Shown: positions 24,525-34,642, counted from the stretch's first letter. The stretch is DNA of 64,000 nucleotides from an uncultured Prevotella sp. (GCA_900314935.1 OMXE01000001.1:140615-204614); one strand, 5' to 3'. The notes: generated from the letters alone by a model not told the origin. Numbers and translations are program-made.

Positions 24525-26642
24525 TTATGACAGATTGTCACGATTCTGGTTCACGAAGGTATTGACGATTTCGAGAATGTCCATTCCGTATTTCTTCACA
24601 GTCGTACGCCCCACATACTGCACAGCCATCAGCGATGGTAGGGTAGTGGGCACCTCATTTACGATGTTGACGAGAGCACGATATTGGATGATGTTATTGG
24701 CATTCGTTTCATACATCGTTGCCTTTTTCTCACGCCACACGATGAGTCGTTTATACAGTTCAGGATACCTGATGTCCGATTTGTTGATCTGTCTTTTACC
24801 CTTACGTTTCTGTTTGCCCGAGCTCTCCTCGATGGCCTCAAGGGCAGCCTTCGCCTTGAAATGCAGGTAGTTGGCCGTGCTGAAACCCTCGTTGTGAATC
24901 ATCAGCAGCGTGCGACGTTTCATCTCATACGTCATGATCAGGTCGGCCAATGCCTCGTCGAACCGTTTCTGGTTCGCTTTGTTATCAGTGGTCACACTCG
25001 TCTCCTTCAACAGTTTCTGCAGTACATCCATCGTTGTCTTGTGGAAATAGGCGGCGCTGCGTGTTACTCTTTCCAGGAAAGGCTGGGCGTGCAGCTGTTC
25101 CGCTGTCATGCTACCCATCACACCCATCCATTTGGCCGCCACGTTCATCACCTCGTTACTGATACTCTCCATGGCGATGCGATGCTGGCGACAGAGGGTG
25201 GGGAACTGCCGGAAGAAATACTCATCGAGCACCCTGCTCATCCACTGCTCCTTCTGGAGAAGGTCGGAGAAGTCGAACAACTCCCGCAGCTGTTCCTGAT
25301 AATACTGTTCCTTGAGTTGAGGCAGCAGACTGATACTGCGTTCCGCTTCTGTCTCCTGTTGCGAGATATAGCTGTTGATGCGCGGATCGTTGAACACCGC
25401 CCGTTCTTGGAGTTTGCTGGCCAGGATAAGACCTTCGAGCGACTTACATCTGCTCAGTGCCACATACACCTGTCCTGAGGCGAACGACAGACTCGCATCG
25501 ATGATGGCCCGTTCAAAGGTGAGTCCCTGACTCTTATGAATGGTAATGGCCCAAGCCAGTCGGAGGGGGTACTGACTGAATGTGCCCTGTATCTCCGTCT
25601 CTATCTCCTTTGTCTTCTCGTTGAGCACATACTTCGCGTTCTCCCATTCCATGGGCTCCACCTCGATGTCGAAGTCATCATCCGGACAACGCACGGTGAT
25701 GCCCTTACTGGTAATCTTTGTGACATGTCCGATCTTTCCGTTGAAGAAAGCGTGAGCCGGTGTAGGATCATTCTTTACGAACATCACCTGTGCCCCCTCT
25801 TTCAGCATCAGTTCCGTATCGGTGGGATAAGCATATTCAGGGAAGGTACCTTCGATCTTTGCCTGGAAGGTATGAGCAGGAGTGGACAGTCGTTCCAGCT
25901 GCTGCTCATTATACTGTTGTGCCATGTTGTTATGGGTGGTCAGACGGATATACCCCTCCTCTTCCTTGGGACGGAAGTCGGGCTGATAGCGTTGGTTCAG
26001 CTTTTCAAAGATCTCCTTTGATGCCCTTCCCTCGCGGATGCTGTTCAGCAGGTGCAGGAACTGTTCGTCGCTCTGACGGTACACCTGTTTCAGTTCGATG
26101 GTGACATAAGGTGTCTGCTGAAGTGCACGACTGCCGAAGAAGAACGGTGTGTCATAGTATTTGCTGATGAGCTGCGCATCCTGTTCCGTGACCACTGGAG
26201 CCAGTTGCTGCAGGTCACCTATCATTAACAGCTGAACACCACCAAACGGTTTGCGGTGATTGCGGTAACGACGTAATACATTGTCGATAGCATCCAGCAG
26301 GTCGCTGCGCACCATACTGATCTCGTCGATTACCAATAAGTCGAGTGTCTGGATGATGCTCCGTTTCTCCTTACTGAAGTCGAACTTCGACTGGTAGGTG
26401 GCCTCAGGAACATAAGGCGACAGCGGCAGCTGGAAGAACGAATGTATGGTCACACCACCAGCATTGATGGCTGCCACACCTGTTGGTGCCACTACCACCA
26501 TTCGTTTTGGCGTTTTCTCTCTCAGTGCTTTCAGAAAGGTAGTCTTTCCTGTTCCTGCCTTCCCTGTCAGGAAGATGCTGGTGCCCGTATTACTAACGAA
26601 ATCCCATGCCAATCGCAGTTCTTTGTTTTGTTGTTTTTCCAT
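24525..26642 (-). CDS. PIF1/RecD2-like SF1B helicase with C-terminal HRDC-like domain
   Basis: About 705 aa from ATG 26642 (an upstream TTG at 26657 is possible). Walker A is FLTGKAGTGKTTFLKAL near residue 27, Walker B LLVIDEISMVRSDLLDAID near 105, motif III GDLQQLAPV near 150, and motifs V/VI AITIHKSQGLTFERAIID and GQVYVALSRC near 375-400. The C-terminal 70 residues (LYKRLIVWREKKA...TLPSLMAVQYVGRTTVKKYG) read as an HRDC domain. It probably unwinds DNA during replication or repair. A leftward -7 TATCTTTG near 26716 serves it; the neighbour at 26879 is divergent. Confidence 0.85.
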   Translation of the reverse strand: MEKQQNKELRLAWDFVSNTGTSIFLTGKAGTGKTTFLKALREKTPKRMVVVAPTGVAAINAGGVTIHSFFQLPLSPYVPEATYQSKFDFSKEKRSIIQTLDLLVIDEISMVRSDLLDAIDNVLRRYRNHRKPFGGVQLLMIGDLQQLAPVVTEQDAQLISKYYDTPFFFGSRALQQTPYVTIELKQVYRQSDEQFLHLLNSIREGRASKEIFEKLNQRYQPDFRPKEEEGYIRLTTHNNMAQQYNEQQLERLSTPAHTFQAKIEGTFPEYAYPTDTELMLKEGAQVMFVKNDPTPAHAFFNGKIGHVTKITSKGITVRCPDDDFDIEVEPMEWENAKYVLNEKTKEIETEIQGTFSQYPLRLAWAITIHKSQGLTFERAIIDASLSFASGQVYVALSRCKSLEGLILASKLQERAVFNDPRINSYISQQETEAERSISLLPQLKEQYYQEQLRELFDFSDLLQKEQWMSRVLDEYFFRQFPTLCRQHRIAMESISNEVMNVAAKWMGVMGSMTAEQLHAQPFLERVTRSAAYFHKTTMDVLQKLLKETSVTTDNKANQKRFDEALADLIMTYEMKRRTLLMIHNEGFSTANYLHFKAKAALEAIEESSGKQKRKGKRQINKSDIRYPELYKRLIVWREKKATMYETNANNIIQYRALVNIVNEVPTTLPSLMAVQYVGRTTVKKYGMDILEIVNTFVNQNRDNLS

Positions 26643-26827
26643 AGATATTCTTTTCAACAGATGTCAATCATGGTAGATTGCCATCCATTATTTCATAAAT
26701 AATGTTTATTTCACGTGCAAAGATACACATTATTTGTCATTCTGCGTACAACGTTCATGTTTTTTTACTATATTTGCCACTAGAATGGCGAAGATACTCC
26801 GTCTCGGCAAAAAAAGAACATATTTCT

Positions 26828-26858
26828 TTGTTTTGCTCTCGACTTTCCGTATCTTTGC
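26828..26858 (+). promoter_or_regulatory. Promoter of the ATPase/DUF4435 gene pair
   Basis: -7 TATCTTTG at about 26851-26858, preceded at 19 nt by TTTG. GGAG lies just before the ATG at 26879. Confidence 0.6.
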
Positions 26859-26878
26859 GCTAGAAATACGTTTGGAGT

Positions 26879-27691
26879 ATGAAGTACGCGGATTATATTG
26901 AGCAAATAGAGATCGACTCCCTTTGGAGCGGTAAGAAGCACATTATCTGGGATCTCGACCGCAGGGTAAATATCCTGAGCGGTATCAACGGCGTGGGCAA
27001 GAGCACCATCATCAACAAGGTGGTGAAGAGTGTCTGTATGAACGGTGACGTGCAGAACCATCTGCTGAAGGGCGTGCATGTGAAGACGAATCCCGCTGAT
27101 GCCACCCATATCCGTTTCGACGTCATCCGCTCGTTCGACCGTCCTATCCTCAATGCCGAGACGGTGAACAAGATGGATATCAGTCTGGCCACCGAACTCG
27201 ACTGGCAGTTGTTCAAGTTGCAGCGGAAATACCTCGATTACCAGGTGAATATGGGTAACAAGATTATCTCAGTGCTGCAAAGCGGTGCTGCCGATTCTGC
27301 GGAGCAAGCCCAGCTGATCAGTGCGCCCAAGAAGAAGTTCCAGGATATGATAGACGATCTCTTCAAGGACACAGGCAAGACCATCGTCCGCACCGAGAAC
27401 GAGATTCGTTTCTCACAGATCGGTGAGACCCTGGTGCCCTATCAGCTGTCGAGCGGTGAGAAGCAGATGCTGGCCATCCTGCTCACGGTATTGGTGGAGG
27501 ACTCGCAGCCCTATGTGCTGTTCATGGACGAACCCGAGGTGAGTCTGCACATCGACTGGCAGCAGCGGTTGATTGATATGATTCTCGACCTGAATCCCAA
27601 CGTGCAGATTATCCTTACCACCCATTCGCCGGCAGTCATCATGAACGGCTGGATGGACCATGTCACTGAGGTGAGCGATATAACAAGTTGA
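26879..27691 (+). CDS. ABC-type AAA ATPase (AAA_15/21-like), partner of DUF4435 protein
   Basis: A 270-aa soluble ATPase. Walker A is GINGVGKSTIINKV near residue 37, the signature motif QLSSGEKQMLAILLT near 188, Walker B YVLFMDEPEVSLHIDW near 212, and the switch His LTTHSPAVI near 245. There is no transporter or coiled-coil arm, so it resembles RecF/OLD-like defence ATPases in compact form. The next gene encodes DUF4435; the ATPase + DUF4435 pair is the architecture of PARIS (AriA/AriB) anti-phage systems. This ATPase is shorter than described AriA proteins, and the pair may be a core Bacteroidales gene set. Its stop codon lies in the first unit of a 7-mer array. Confidence 0.75.
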   Translation: MKYADYIEQIEIDSLWSGKKHIIWDLDRRVNILSGINGVGKSTIINKVVKSVCMNGDVQNHLLKGVHVKTNPADATHIRFDVIRSFDRPILNAETVNKMDISLATELDWQLFKLQRKYLDYQVNMGNKIISVLQSGAADSAEQAQLISAPKKKFQDMIDDLFKDTGKTIVRTENEIRFSQIGETLVPYQLSSGEKQMLAILLTVLVEDSQPYVLFMDEPEVSLHIDWQQRLIDMILDLNPNVQIILTTHSPAVIMNGWMDHVTEVSDITS

Positions 27692-27735
27692 CAGTTGATA
27701 GTTGACAGTTGATAGTTGACAGTTGATAGTTGACA
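27687..27735. repeat. Tandem heptamer array (GTTGACA/GTTGATA)n
   Basis: Seven 7-bp units alternate GTTGACA and GTTGATA (14-bp dimers), followed by degenerate units up to about 27755 and a GGTAAAAT-type array at 27771-27795. The ATPase stop codon (TGA 27689-27691) is part of the first unit. Confidence 0.9.
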
Positions 27736-27804
27736 GTTGAACATTGACCATTGAGAATAGTAAGATTGTGAAATGGTAAAATGGTAAAATTGTAAAAAGC
27801 GGCC

Positions 27805-28833
27805 GTGGCGAAAAAACTAAGGGAAAATATCACATCGGATTATATGGAAGCCGCTAATCGTCTGAATTCCAAGAAGACGAAGCGGAGGATCGTAGCTTAC
27901 GTGGAGAGCTACGATGATGTGTTCTTTTGGCGCACCGTGTTCAGTCAGTTCGAGAACGACCAGCGCTATTTTGAGGTGATGTTACCTTCACGCCACCGTC
28001 TGGAACGCGGTAAGAAATCGGTGCTGATGCGGTTGCTGGCCAAGAATGCGGGTAGTGATCTTGTATGCTGTGTAGATGCCGACTACGACTATCTGATTCA
28101 AGGCGTTACCGAGACGAGCAGAACCATGCTGGGCAGTCCGTACGTGTTCCACACCTATGCCTACGCCATCGAGAACCTGCAGTGCTATGCTCCTTCGCTG
28201 CGTACCGTCTGCGTGGCTGTTACACTGAATGATCATGAGATCTTCGACTTCAACGATTTCCTGGCCCGCTATTCAGAGGCTATCTTCCCCTTGTTCGTAT
28301 GGAGCATCTGGTATTACAGGCGTCCCATCTACACCGAGTTCACCATTACCGATTTCAACAAGGTCATTGAACTGGGTGGCTTCAACCTTGATAACCCGAT
28401 GGCCAGTATCAAACATGTGCGCAGAAAGGTATATGTCAGGGTGGGGGATCTTCAGAAGAAGAACCCCGATGCCAAGGAGAGCTATCTGGACTTGAAGCGG
28501 GAGTTGATAGAAGAGTTGGGCGTGACTCCCCAGACCACCTATTTATATATACAGGGTCATCATCTGTTTGAGAAGCTGGTGCTGCCCGTGATGGGGAAGG
28601 TATGCGCACGACTGATTCGCGACCGTGAGATGGAGATCCGCCGACAGTCGGTACACAGCACCCAGATGCGCAACGAACTGTCGTGCTACAGTCATAGCAC
28701 GCAGGACATTGCGCAGATGCTCAAAAAGAATATGGGTTATCTTGTCTCAGATCCCTTCAGACAGATTCTTTCCGACGTGCAGATGTTCTTTACACGTAAG
28801 TCTCAAGGAACCGAATCGACCCCGACACCTTGA
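27805..28833 (+). CDS. DUF4435 (Toprim-like) protein
   Basis: 342 aa from a GTG start at 27805. The family signature shows as VAYVESYDDVFFWRTVF (conserved Glu, residues about 27-43) and SDLVCCVDADYDYLI (D-x-D, about 88-102), the E...DxD spacing of a Toprim nuclease, as in AriB of PARIS. The rest is helical with no membrane segments. It is 113 nt downstream of the ATPase gene, separated by tandem repeats, and probably co-transcribed. Its 3' end overlaps the convergent manA by 44 nt. Nuclease activity is inferred from the fold only. Confidence 0.72.
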   Translation: MAKKLRENITSDYMEAANRLNSKKTKRRIVAYVESYDDVFFWRTVFSQFENDQRYFEVMLPSRHRLERGKKSVLMRLLAKNAGSDLVCCVDADYDYLIQGVTETSRTMLGSPYVFHTYAYAIENLQCYAPSLRTVCVAVTLNDHEIFDFNDFLARYSEAIFPLFVWSIWYYRRPIYTEFTITDFNKVIELGGFNLDNPMASIKHVRRKVYVRVGDLQKKNPDAKESYLDLKRELIEELGVTPQTTYLYIQGHHLFEKLVLPVMGKVCARLIRDREMEIRRQSVHSTQMRNELSCYSHSTQDIAQMLKKNMGYLVSDPFRQILSDVQMFFTRKSQGTESTPTP

Positions 28834-29752
28834 CCTCCTTCGTGGTGGCCGGAATGAGAACGCTTTCTCCCATTTGCAGAGAGGTCTCGTTTCCCTCCTC
28901 ATCCACGAGCACACCCTCACCTTTCAGTCCGATAAGAATCACGAAGCTGTCCAGCTCACTGTAGTCGAGTATCATCGGCTCGTCAAGATCGTACAGCGAG
29001 GTACTGAAATACGGGCATTCCACCAAGGGAACCCCCATGTTCTTCATCGGCTTGTAATGTGTGCAGTAGTCGTCTTCCACCTTGAAATGAATACTCTCTG
29101 CCGCCTTCTCGGTGTGCAGTTCACGGAGATTCCCGTTCTTATCCTTCCGGTTATAGTCGAAGATACGGTAGGTGAGATCGCTGGTTTGCTGAATCTCTGT
29201 CAGGAAACACCCGGCACCAACGGCATGGATACGTCCGGCCGGCAGGAAGAACACGTCGCCTTCCCTTGCCTGGTATTTGGCCAGAGCCTCGCAAATCGTA
29301 CCGTTTTCAACCATCTCCTTGTAGGTCTCGGGAGTAATCTCACGTTTCAGTCCGCAATACAGGAAAGCCTCTGGGTCGGAGTTCATGATATACCACATCT
29401 CCGATTTCCCATGTTTCTCACCATGGCGCACAGCCGTCTCGTCGTCGGGATGTACCTGAATGCTCAGGTCTTGTTGTGCGTCGATGAATTTCACCAACAG
29501 CGGGAATTCATCCCCGAAGCGCTGGTAGTTTTCCTTTCCCACCAGGTCGGCTTTCATTTCATGAACAAGTACATTGAGGCTTTTGCCTTCCATCGGACCG
29601 TCTTTCACGACGGTTTCAAAATCTTTTACGCCAGATATTTCCCAGCTCTCCCCAACCTGTTGCATCTTGTCGGGGAGGTTCTTGAAGGGAATAATTCTGT
29701 CGCCACCCCAAAGGGTGGTTTTCAATAAAGGTTTAAATTTTAACAATTGCAT
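28790..29752 (-). CDS. manA: Mannose-6-phosphate isomerase (class I)
   Basis: Interconverts mannose-6-phosphate and fructose-6-phosphate, feeding GDP-mannose and mannan metabolism. The 320-aa cupin has the zinc ligands in SIQVHPDD (about 95-102) and KSEMWYIM (about 115), and the AGRIHAVGAG loop near 175. It is the short type of Firmicutes/Bacteroidetes. It begins 18 nt after trkH ends on the same strand and may be the last gene of the dxs-trkA-trkH-manA run. It overlaps the convergent DUF4435 gene at its 3' end by 44 nt. Confidence 0.92.
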   Translation of the reverse strand: MQLLKFKPLLKTTLWGGDRIIPFKNLPDKMQQVGESWEISGVKDFETVVKDGPMEGKSLNVLVHEMKADLVGKENYQRFGDEFPLLVKFIDAQQDLSIQVHPDDETAVRHGEKHGKSEMWYIMNSDPEAFLYCGLKREITPETYKEMVENGTICEALAKYQAREGDVFFLPAGRIHAVGAGCFLTEIQQTSDLTYRIFDYNRKDKNGNLRELHTEKAAESIHFKVEDDYCTHYKPMKNMGVPLVECPYFSTSLYDLDEPMILDYSELDSFVILIGLKGEGVLVDEEGNETSLQMGESVLIPATTKEVKVSGSIRFLETYV

Positions 29753-29770
29753 GTAATCAGTTATGTTGTA

Positions 29771-31228
29771 TTAATGGTCTTTCCAGAACGAGGGTGTGAA
29801 GAGCACCACCACGGTGAAAATCTCAAGACGTCCCATGAGCATCAGCAGGGAAAGCAACCACTTCACAAGGTCAGGTAGAATATTCCATGACATCGTAGGA
29901 CCGATCTCCAGTCCCAGGGTAGGTCCTACATTACTGGCACAACTCAGGGCAATGGTAAACGAGTTGGTGCTGTCCACACCAGTCAGGATCATAATGAAAT
30001 AAGATACGAGCGCCAACATGAAATAGGCAGCGAAAAAGGCCATCAGTGTCATCTGCTGACCATAGGTTACGTTGATGCCATTTACTTTCACGGGAAGAAC
30101 GGCTCTGGGATGGAGGATATGTTTCAACTCGTTCTGCATGATTTTCAGTATCATCACGCCACGGACGCACTTGATACCGCCCGCCGTACTGCCGGCACAT
30201 CCGCCAAAAACCATGCAGACACTGAGTACCACCCAAGTGATATGGTGCCATTGGGCTGCATCATCATTGAAGACACCTGTTGTGGTGATGAACGAAACCA
30301 CCTGGAACAACGAGTTTTTGATGGCCTCGCCCAGCGTATAGTGGTTGTATCTGAGCAGGAAGAAGGTGATAAACGCAGTGGCTATGATAATCAGTGAGCA
30401 GTAAAGTTTCAGCTCCGTATTCTTGAAGAACTGCTTGACGCGCCCTTTGAAGATCAACGAATAAAGCATCGTAAAACTGACTCCTGAAAGGAACATGAAG
30501 ACGATGGTCGTATAGTCGATGAGCGAGCTATGGTAGTATCCCGTGGAATCACTGTGGGTAGAGAAACCGCCTGTAGCGGTGGTGGTCATGGCGTAGTTCA
30601 GACAGTCGAACAGGCCCATGCCCGAGAGATAGTAACAGAGGGCGCATCCAATGGTCAGGAACAAGTAGATGCTCCAGATCCATTGAGCCGTGGTACTCAG
30701 TCGTGGGTGCATCTTGGCACGTATCGGTCCTGTGGCCTCGGCCGAGAACACCTTCACGTTACCACCCATCAGCGAGGGGATGATGGCGATAGTGAAGAAC
30801 ACGATTCCCAAGCCACCTATCCACTGTGTCATGGTGCGCCAGAACAGCAGTCCGTGCGGCAGTACTTCCACTTCGTCGAGGATGCTGCATCCTGTCGTGG
30901 TGAATCCCGAGATGGTCTCGAAATAGGCGTTGGTGAAATCACTGATATATCCGCTGATGATGAAGGGCAGGGAGCCGAACAGACTAAAGATGATCCAGGT
31001 GAGGGTTACCAGCAGGTACGCCTCGCGTCTGCCTAACGAGTTCTCCGATTTCCTGCCCAGGAACCGCAGTCCGATACCTCCCATCAGTGTAAGGGTCACG
31101 GCAATGATGAATGCCATGGAGTCGTCTTCCCTCATGTAAAGGGAGATGCCCATGCACCACATCATCATCACTGCTTCGATATAGAGCAGCGTACCGATAA
31201 CCTTATAGATGATCCTGTAGTTCAGCAT
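29771..31228 (-). CDS. trkH: Trk-type potassium uptake protein, membrane subunit
   Basis: A 485-aa inner-membrane K+ channel-like subunit with about ten transmembrane segments and four degenerate pore loops. TTTGCSILDE and TTTATGGFSTHSD are two filter loops; SFITTTGVFNDDAAQW and CASNVGPTLGLEIGP are the others. It works with the NAD(H)/nucleotide-binding TrkA. The stop of trkA and the start of trkH share TAATG (31226-31230), so translation is coupled. Confidence 0.93.
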   Translation of the reverse strand: MLNYRIIYKVIGTLLYIEAVMMMWCMGISLYMREDDSMAFIIAVTLTLMGGIGLRFLGRKSENSLGRREAYLLVTLTWIIFSLFGSLPFIISGYISDFTNAYFETISGFTTTGCSILDEVEVLPHGLLFWRTMTQWIGGLGIVFFTIAIIPSLMGGNVKVFSAEATGPIRAKMHPRLSTTAQWIWSIYLFLTIGCALCYYLSGMGLFDCLNYAMTTTATGGFSTHSDSTGYYHSSLIDYTTIVFMFLSGVSFTMLYSLIFKGRVKQFFKNTELKLYCSLIIIATAFITFFLLRYNHYTLGEAIKNSLFQVVSFITTTGVFNDDAAQWHHITWVVLSVCMVFGGCAGSTAGGIKCVRGVMILKIMQNELKHILHPRAVLPVKVNGINVTYGQQMTLMAFFAAYFMLALVSYFIMILTGVDSTNSFTIALSCASNVGPTLGLEIGPTMSWNILPDLVKWLLSLLMLMGRLEIFTVVVLFTPSFWKDH

Positions 31229-32571
31229 TACTTGAAGAATTTCTCAATTTTCGACATGTGGATATCGTGGCAGAACACCACCACGGAGTCGCCAGCCTCG
31301 ATCTGCGTATTACCTGATACCAGGAATCCCTCGTCATGCCGTACCAGTCCACCGATGGTGGCGTCCTTGGGCAGACCGAGTTCGAACACTTTCTTCCTTG
31401 TCACCTTCGAACCCTGCTGTGCGGTGAACTCCGCCACATCAGCATTGGCCGACATCAGGAAACGGATATTGTTCACGTCGGCATCGAGCATCATCTGGTA
31501 GATATAGCTGGCGGCCAAGGCTTTCTTGTTTACGATGGTACCGATATCCAGGCTCTCTGCCATGCTCACATAGTCGAGGTTCTCCACCATCGCTACCGTC
31601 TTGCGCACACCCAGTCGTTTGGCAGTCATACAAGCCAGGATGTTGGTCTCGGCATTGCCCGTCAGCGCCACGAAGGCCTGTGTATTCTTAATACCCTCCT
31701 CGTTGAGTAAGGAGAGGTCGCGCCCATCACCGTTGATGACCATCACACGGTCGGTGTCCACTAGTTCGTTCAGCTTCTGGCATCTGGCCTCGTCCAACTC
31801 GATGATCTTCGCGTTCATGTATTCAGGCATCAGCTCCGTGGCTCTTACGGCTGTGGCTCCACCACCCATGATCATCACGTTCTTCACATCCACATAGTGC
31901 TCCTTTCCCACAATCTTACGGATATAGGGGATATAGTTACGGGTGGTCATGAAGTAGGCCAGGTCGTAGATCTTCAGCACATCATCACCTCGCGGGATGA
32001 TGGTCTCGTCGCCTCGTTTGATGGCCACGATATGATAAGGCGATTCCGGCTTACAGAGATCCTTCAGCGGTTCGTTCAGGATCTCACAGGTCTCGCGCAG
32101 CTTGATGCCTAACATGACCAGCGCCCCGTCGTGCACATCCCACCGCTGACGCACCCACGACATCTTCAGTCCGTTGGCGATATCTCGTGCTGCCAGGTTC
32201 TCAGGGTAGATACGTGACGAGATGCCCACCTTCTCGAAGAAACCGTCCAACTTGGGATCAATATATTCAAAGTTGTCAACCTTGGCCACGGTACGTTTGG
32301 CACCCAGGGCCTTGGCCAGCATACAAGCATTCATGTTCAGGTTCTCATCACGTGTCACGGCGATGAAGAGGTCGGCTCCTGACACCCCTGCATCTTTCAG
32401 TGTCTGGATTTTCGATACTGAGGCATGCACCGTCATAAGGTCGTATTCACTGCTGATACTGGCCAGTCGCTCCTCGTCACTGTCAATGAGCACGGTGTCC
32501 TCGTTGTTGCGTGACAACAACTGGGCCAGATGGGTTCCAATGGCGTAGGCGCCTGCAATGATGATCTTCAT
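31228..32571 (-). CDS. trkA: Trk-type potassium uptake protein, regulatory subunit
   Basis: 447-aa cytoplasmic gating subunit of the K+ transporter. It has two RCK (Rossmann NAD-binding plus TrkA_C) units: MKIIIAGAYAIGTHLAQLL at the N-terminus and NVMIMGGGATAVRATELM near residue 228, each followed by DSDEER or ELDEARC acidic strand ends. The first GxGxxG is altered to GAYAIG, a common variant. It starts 23 nt after dxs ends on the same strand. Confidence 0.93.
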   Translation of the reverse strand: MKIIIAGAYAIGTHLAQLLSRNNEDTVLIDSDEERLASISSEYDLMTVHASVSKIQTLKDAGVSGADLFIAVTRDENLNMNACMLAKALGAKRTVAKVDNFEYIDPKLDGFFEKVGISSRIYPENLAARDIANGLKMSWVRQRWDVHDGALVMLGIKLRETCEILNEPLKDLCKPESPYHIVAIKRGDETIIPRGDDVLKIYDLAYFMTTRNYIPYIRKIVGKEHYVDVKNVMIMGGGATAVRATELMPEYMNAKIIELDEARCQKLNELVDTDRVMVINGDGRDLSLLNEEGIKNTQAFVALTGNAETNILACMTAKRLGVRKTVAMVENLDYVSMAESLDIGTIVNKKALAASYIYQMMLDADVNNIRFLMSANADVAEFTAQQGSKVTRKKVFELGLPKDATIGGLVRHDEGFLVSGNTQIEAGDSVVVFCHDIHMSKIEKFFK

Positions 32572-32594
32572 ATGCTTTGATATATAGTTTTTGA

Positions 32595-34529
32595 TTAGGT
32601 GGTTGATGGTTGATCAGACAAGAGCTTGTTGATGGCGTTGGCAATGGCCTCAGCATCGATGCCTGTGATATGGCGCAGCTCTTCCACTGTGCCATGCTCC
32701 ACAAAGGTGTCGGGCAGTCCTAAGCGTACAACCTGCGGATAGTAATGATGGTCGTTCATCCATTCCAGTACGGCACTGCCTAATCCGCCGTTTCTTGCTC
32801 CGTCTTCCACGGTGACCACATACTTGAACTTCTTACCAACCTCGTGCAGGATCTGCTCGTCGAGTGGTTTCAGGAAGCGCATGTCGTAGTGGGCAACACT
32901 TAGAGGTGAGAGGTGAGAGGTGAGAAGTGAGGTAATGGCCTTGCTGACCTCATTGCCTATCGGACCGATACTGAGTACGGCCAGGTCGTTACCGTCAACC
33001 AGCTTCCTTCCTGTTCCTACCGTCACCTCTTCCAACTGACAGCGCCAGTTGGTCTGCACGCCACAGCCGCGCGGATAGCGAATCACGAAGGTACCCTTGT
33101 CGGGCAACTGGGCCGTGTACATCAGCTTGCGTAGCTCATGCTCGTCCATAGGAGAAGAGATGGTGAGGTTCGGAATGGGGCGCAAGGCAGCCATATCGAA
33201 CGCACCATGATGGGTGGCCCCGTCTTCTCCAACCAGTCCGGCCCTGTCGAAACAGAGTACCACGGGCAGGTTCAGGATGGCCGCATCGTGGATGATATTG
33301 TCGTATGCCCGTTGGGCGAATGCGCTATAGATATTACAGAAGGGCAGCAGTCCGTCTTTCGCCATACCGGCCGAGAACGTCACTGCATGTCCTTCAGCGA
33401 TACCCACGTCGAAGGTGCGGTTGGGCATCTCCTTCATCATGATATTCAGCGAGCAGCCTGTGGGCATGGCAGGTGTCACCCCGACGATTCTGGGGTTCTG
33501 CTTGGCCAGCTCCAGTAAGGTCTCTCCGAACACATCCTGGAACTTCGGCGGTTTATTACCGTCGTTGCTCACAATGCGTTCACCGGTGTCGGGGTCGAAC
33601 TTCCCAGGTGCGTGCCACACGGTGACATCTTTTTCTGCCGGTGCATAGCCATGACCTTTCTGGGTATGCAGGTGCAGCAGTTTCGGACCCTTCATATCCT
33701 TCAGCTGACGCAGGATGCGCACTACTTCCTTGACGTCATGACCGTCAAACGGACCGAAGTAGCGGATATTCATACCCTCGAAGATGTTCTGCTGATGACT
33801 GATGGCGCTCTTGACAGCATTGCTCAGTCGGATAAGCCCTTTCCTGCGGTTATCTTCCAACATGCCTTTACCGTGCAGCCATCGTGAAGCCTTGAAGCGG
33901 ATGCGGTTATAGGTCTCGTTGGTATTCAGGTGAATCAGATATTCTTTCATACCACCCACCGAGCGGTCAATCGACATGTTGTTGTCGTTCAGAATAATCA
34001 GCAGGTCGTTGGGTGAGGAAGATACGTTGTTCAGTCCTTCGAAGGCCAGACCGCCCGACATGGCCCCGTCGCCGATGACAGCCACCACCTTGCGTTCCTT
34101 CCCTTCCTTCTGCTGCTGACGACTGGCCACGGCCATACCTAAGGCAGCGGAGATGCTGTTCGAGGCATGTCCGCAGGTAAAGGTGTCGTATTCGCTTTCC
34201 TTGGGCGAGGGGAACGGCATGATGCCATGCAGCTTACGGTTGGTGCAGAAGCGGTCGCGACGACCCGTAAGTATCTTATGTCCGTAAGCCTGATGCCCCA
34301 CGTCCCACACAATGCGGTCGTCGGGAGTTTGGAAAACGTAGTGCAGTGCTACCGTCAGCTCTACCACACCCAGACTGGATGCTAAGTGACCGGGGTTCAC
34401 CGAGAGCTCCTTCACGATGTCCTCGCGAAGTTCCTTACACAGCTCTGGCAGCTCGTCTACCTTGAGTTTCCGCAGGTCTTCCGGCGTATTGATCTTGTTC
34501 AGTAAATCGAAATTCGATATGTCTGTCAT
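32595..34529 (-). CDS. dxs: 1-deoxy-D-xylulose-5-phosphate synthase
   Basis: Condenses pyruvate and glyceraldehyde-3-phosphate, the first step of the MEP isoprenoid pathway; thiamine-diphosphate dependent. About 644 aa from ATG 34529 (an upstream TTG at 34544 is less likely). The ThDP motif is [16 protein letters not shown] near residue 155, and the transketolase pyrimidine domain is [14 protein letters not shown] near 345. A segment near residue 540 ([12 protein letters not shown]) is low-complexity and encoded by four 7-bp repeats (32903-32930), not seen in typical Dxs. Promoter -7 TAACTTTG lies near 34553-34560. Confidence 0.95.
   Translation of the reverse strand: MTDISNFDLLNKINTPEDLRKLKVDELPELCKELREDIVKELSVNPGHLASSLGVVELTVALHYVFQTPDDRIVWDVGHQAYGHKILTGRRDRFCTNRKLHGIMPFPSPKESEYDTFTCGHASNSISAALGMAVASRQQQKEGKERKVVAVIGDGAMSGGLAFEGLNNVSSSPNDLLIILNDNNMSIDRSVGGMKEYLIHLNTNETYNRIRFKASRWLHGKGMLEDNRRKGLIRLSNAVKSAISHQQNIFEGMNIRYFGPFDGHDVKEVVRILRQLKDMKGPKLLHLHTQKGHGYAPAEKDVTVWHAPGKFDPDTGERIVSNDGNKPPKFQDVFGETLLELAKQNPRIVGVTPAMPTGCSLNIMMKEMPNRTFDVGIAEGHAVTFSAGMAKDGLLPFCNIYSAFAQRAYDNIIHDAAILNLPVVLCFDRAGLVGEDGATHHGAFDMAALRPIPNLTISSPMDEHELRKLMYTAQLPDKGTFVIRYPRGCGVQTNWRCQLEEVTVGTGRKLVDGNDLAVLSIGPIGNEVSKAITSLLTSHLSPLSVAHYDMRFLKPLDEQILHEVGKKFKYVVTVEDGARNGGLGSAVLEWMNDHHYYPQVVRLGLPDTFVEHGTVEELRHITGIDAEAIANAINKLLSDQPSTT
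32903..32930. repeat. Four heptamers inside dxs coding sequence
   Basis: GAGGTGA x3 plus GAAGTGA on the plus strand (28 bp). One unit gained or lost would shift the dxs frame. Confidence 0.9.
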
Positions 34530-34642
34530 ATATACATATGCCAATAAACAGGGGCAAAGTTACATTATTTCTTTGAAACTTCCAAAGAACTACTCAAAAA
34601 TCCCTCTAAAACCCATGCACCAACTGAATCATGAGTAATGTA

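Noticed and set aside
24684-25478. 264-codon plus-strand frame across the helicase gene
   Set aside because: Antisense to a well-supported helicase; no motifs.
28625-29728. 367-codon plus-strand frame across manA
   Set aside because: It begins inside the DUF4435 gene in another frame and is antisense to manA; no recognisable domains.
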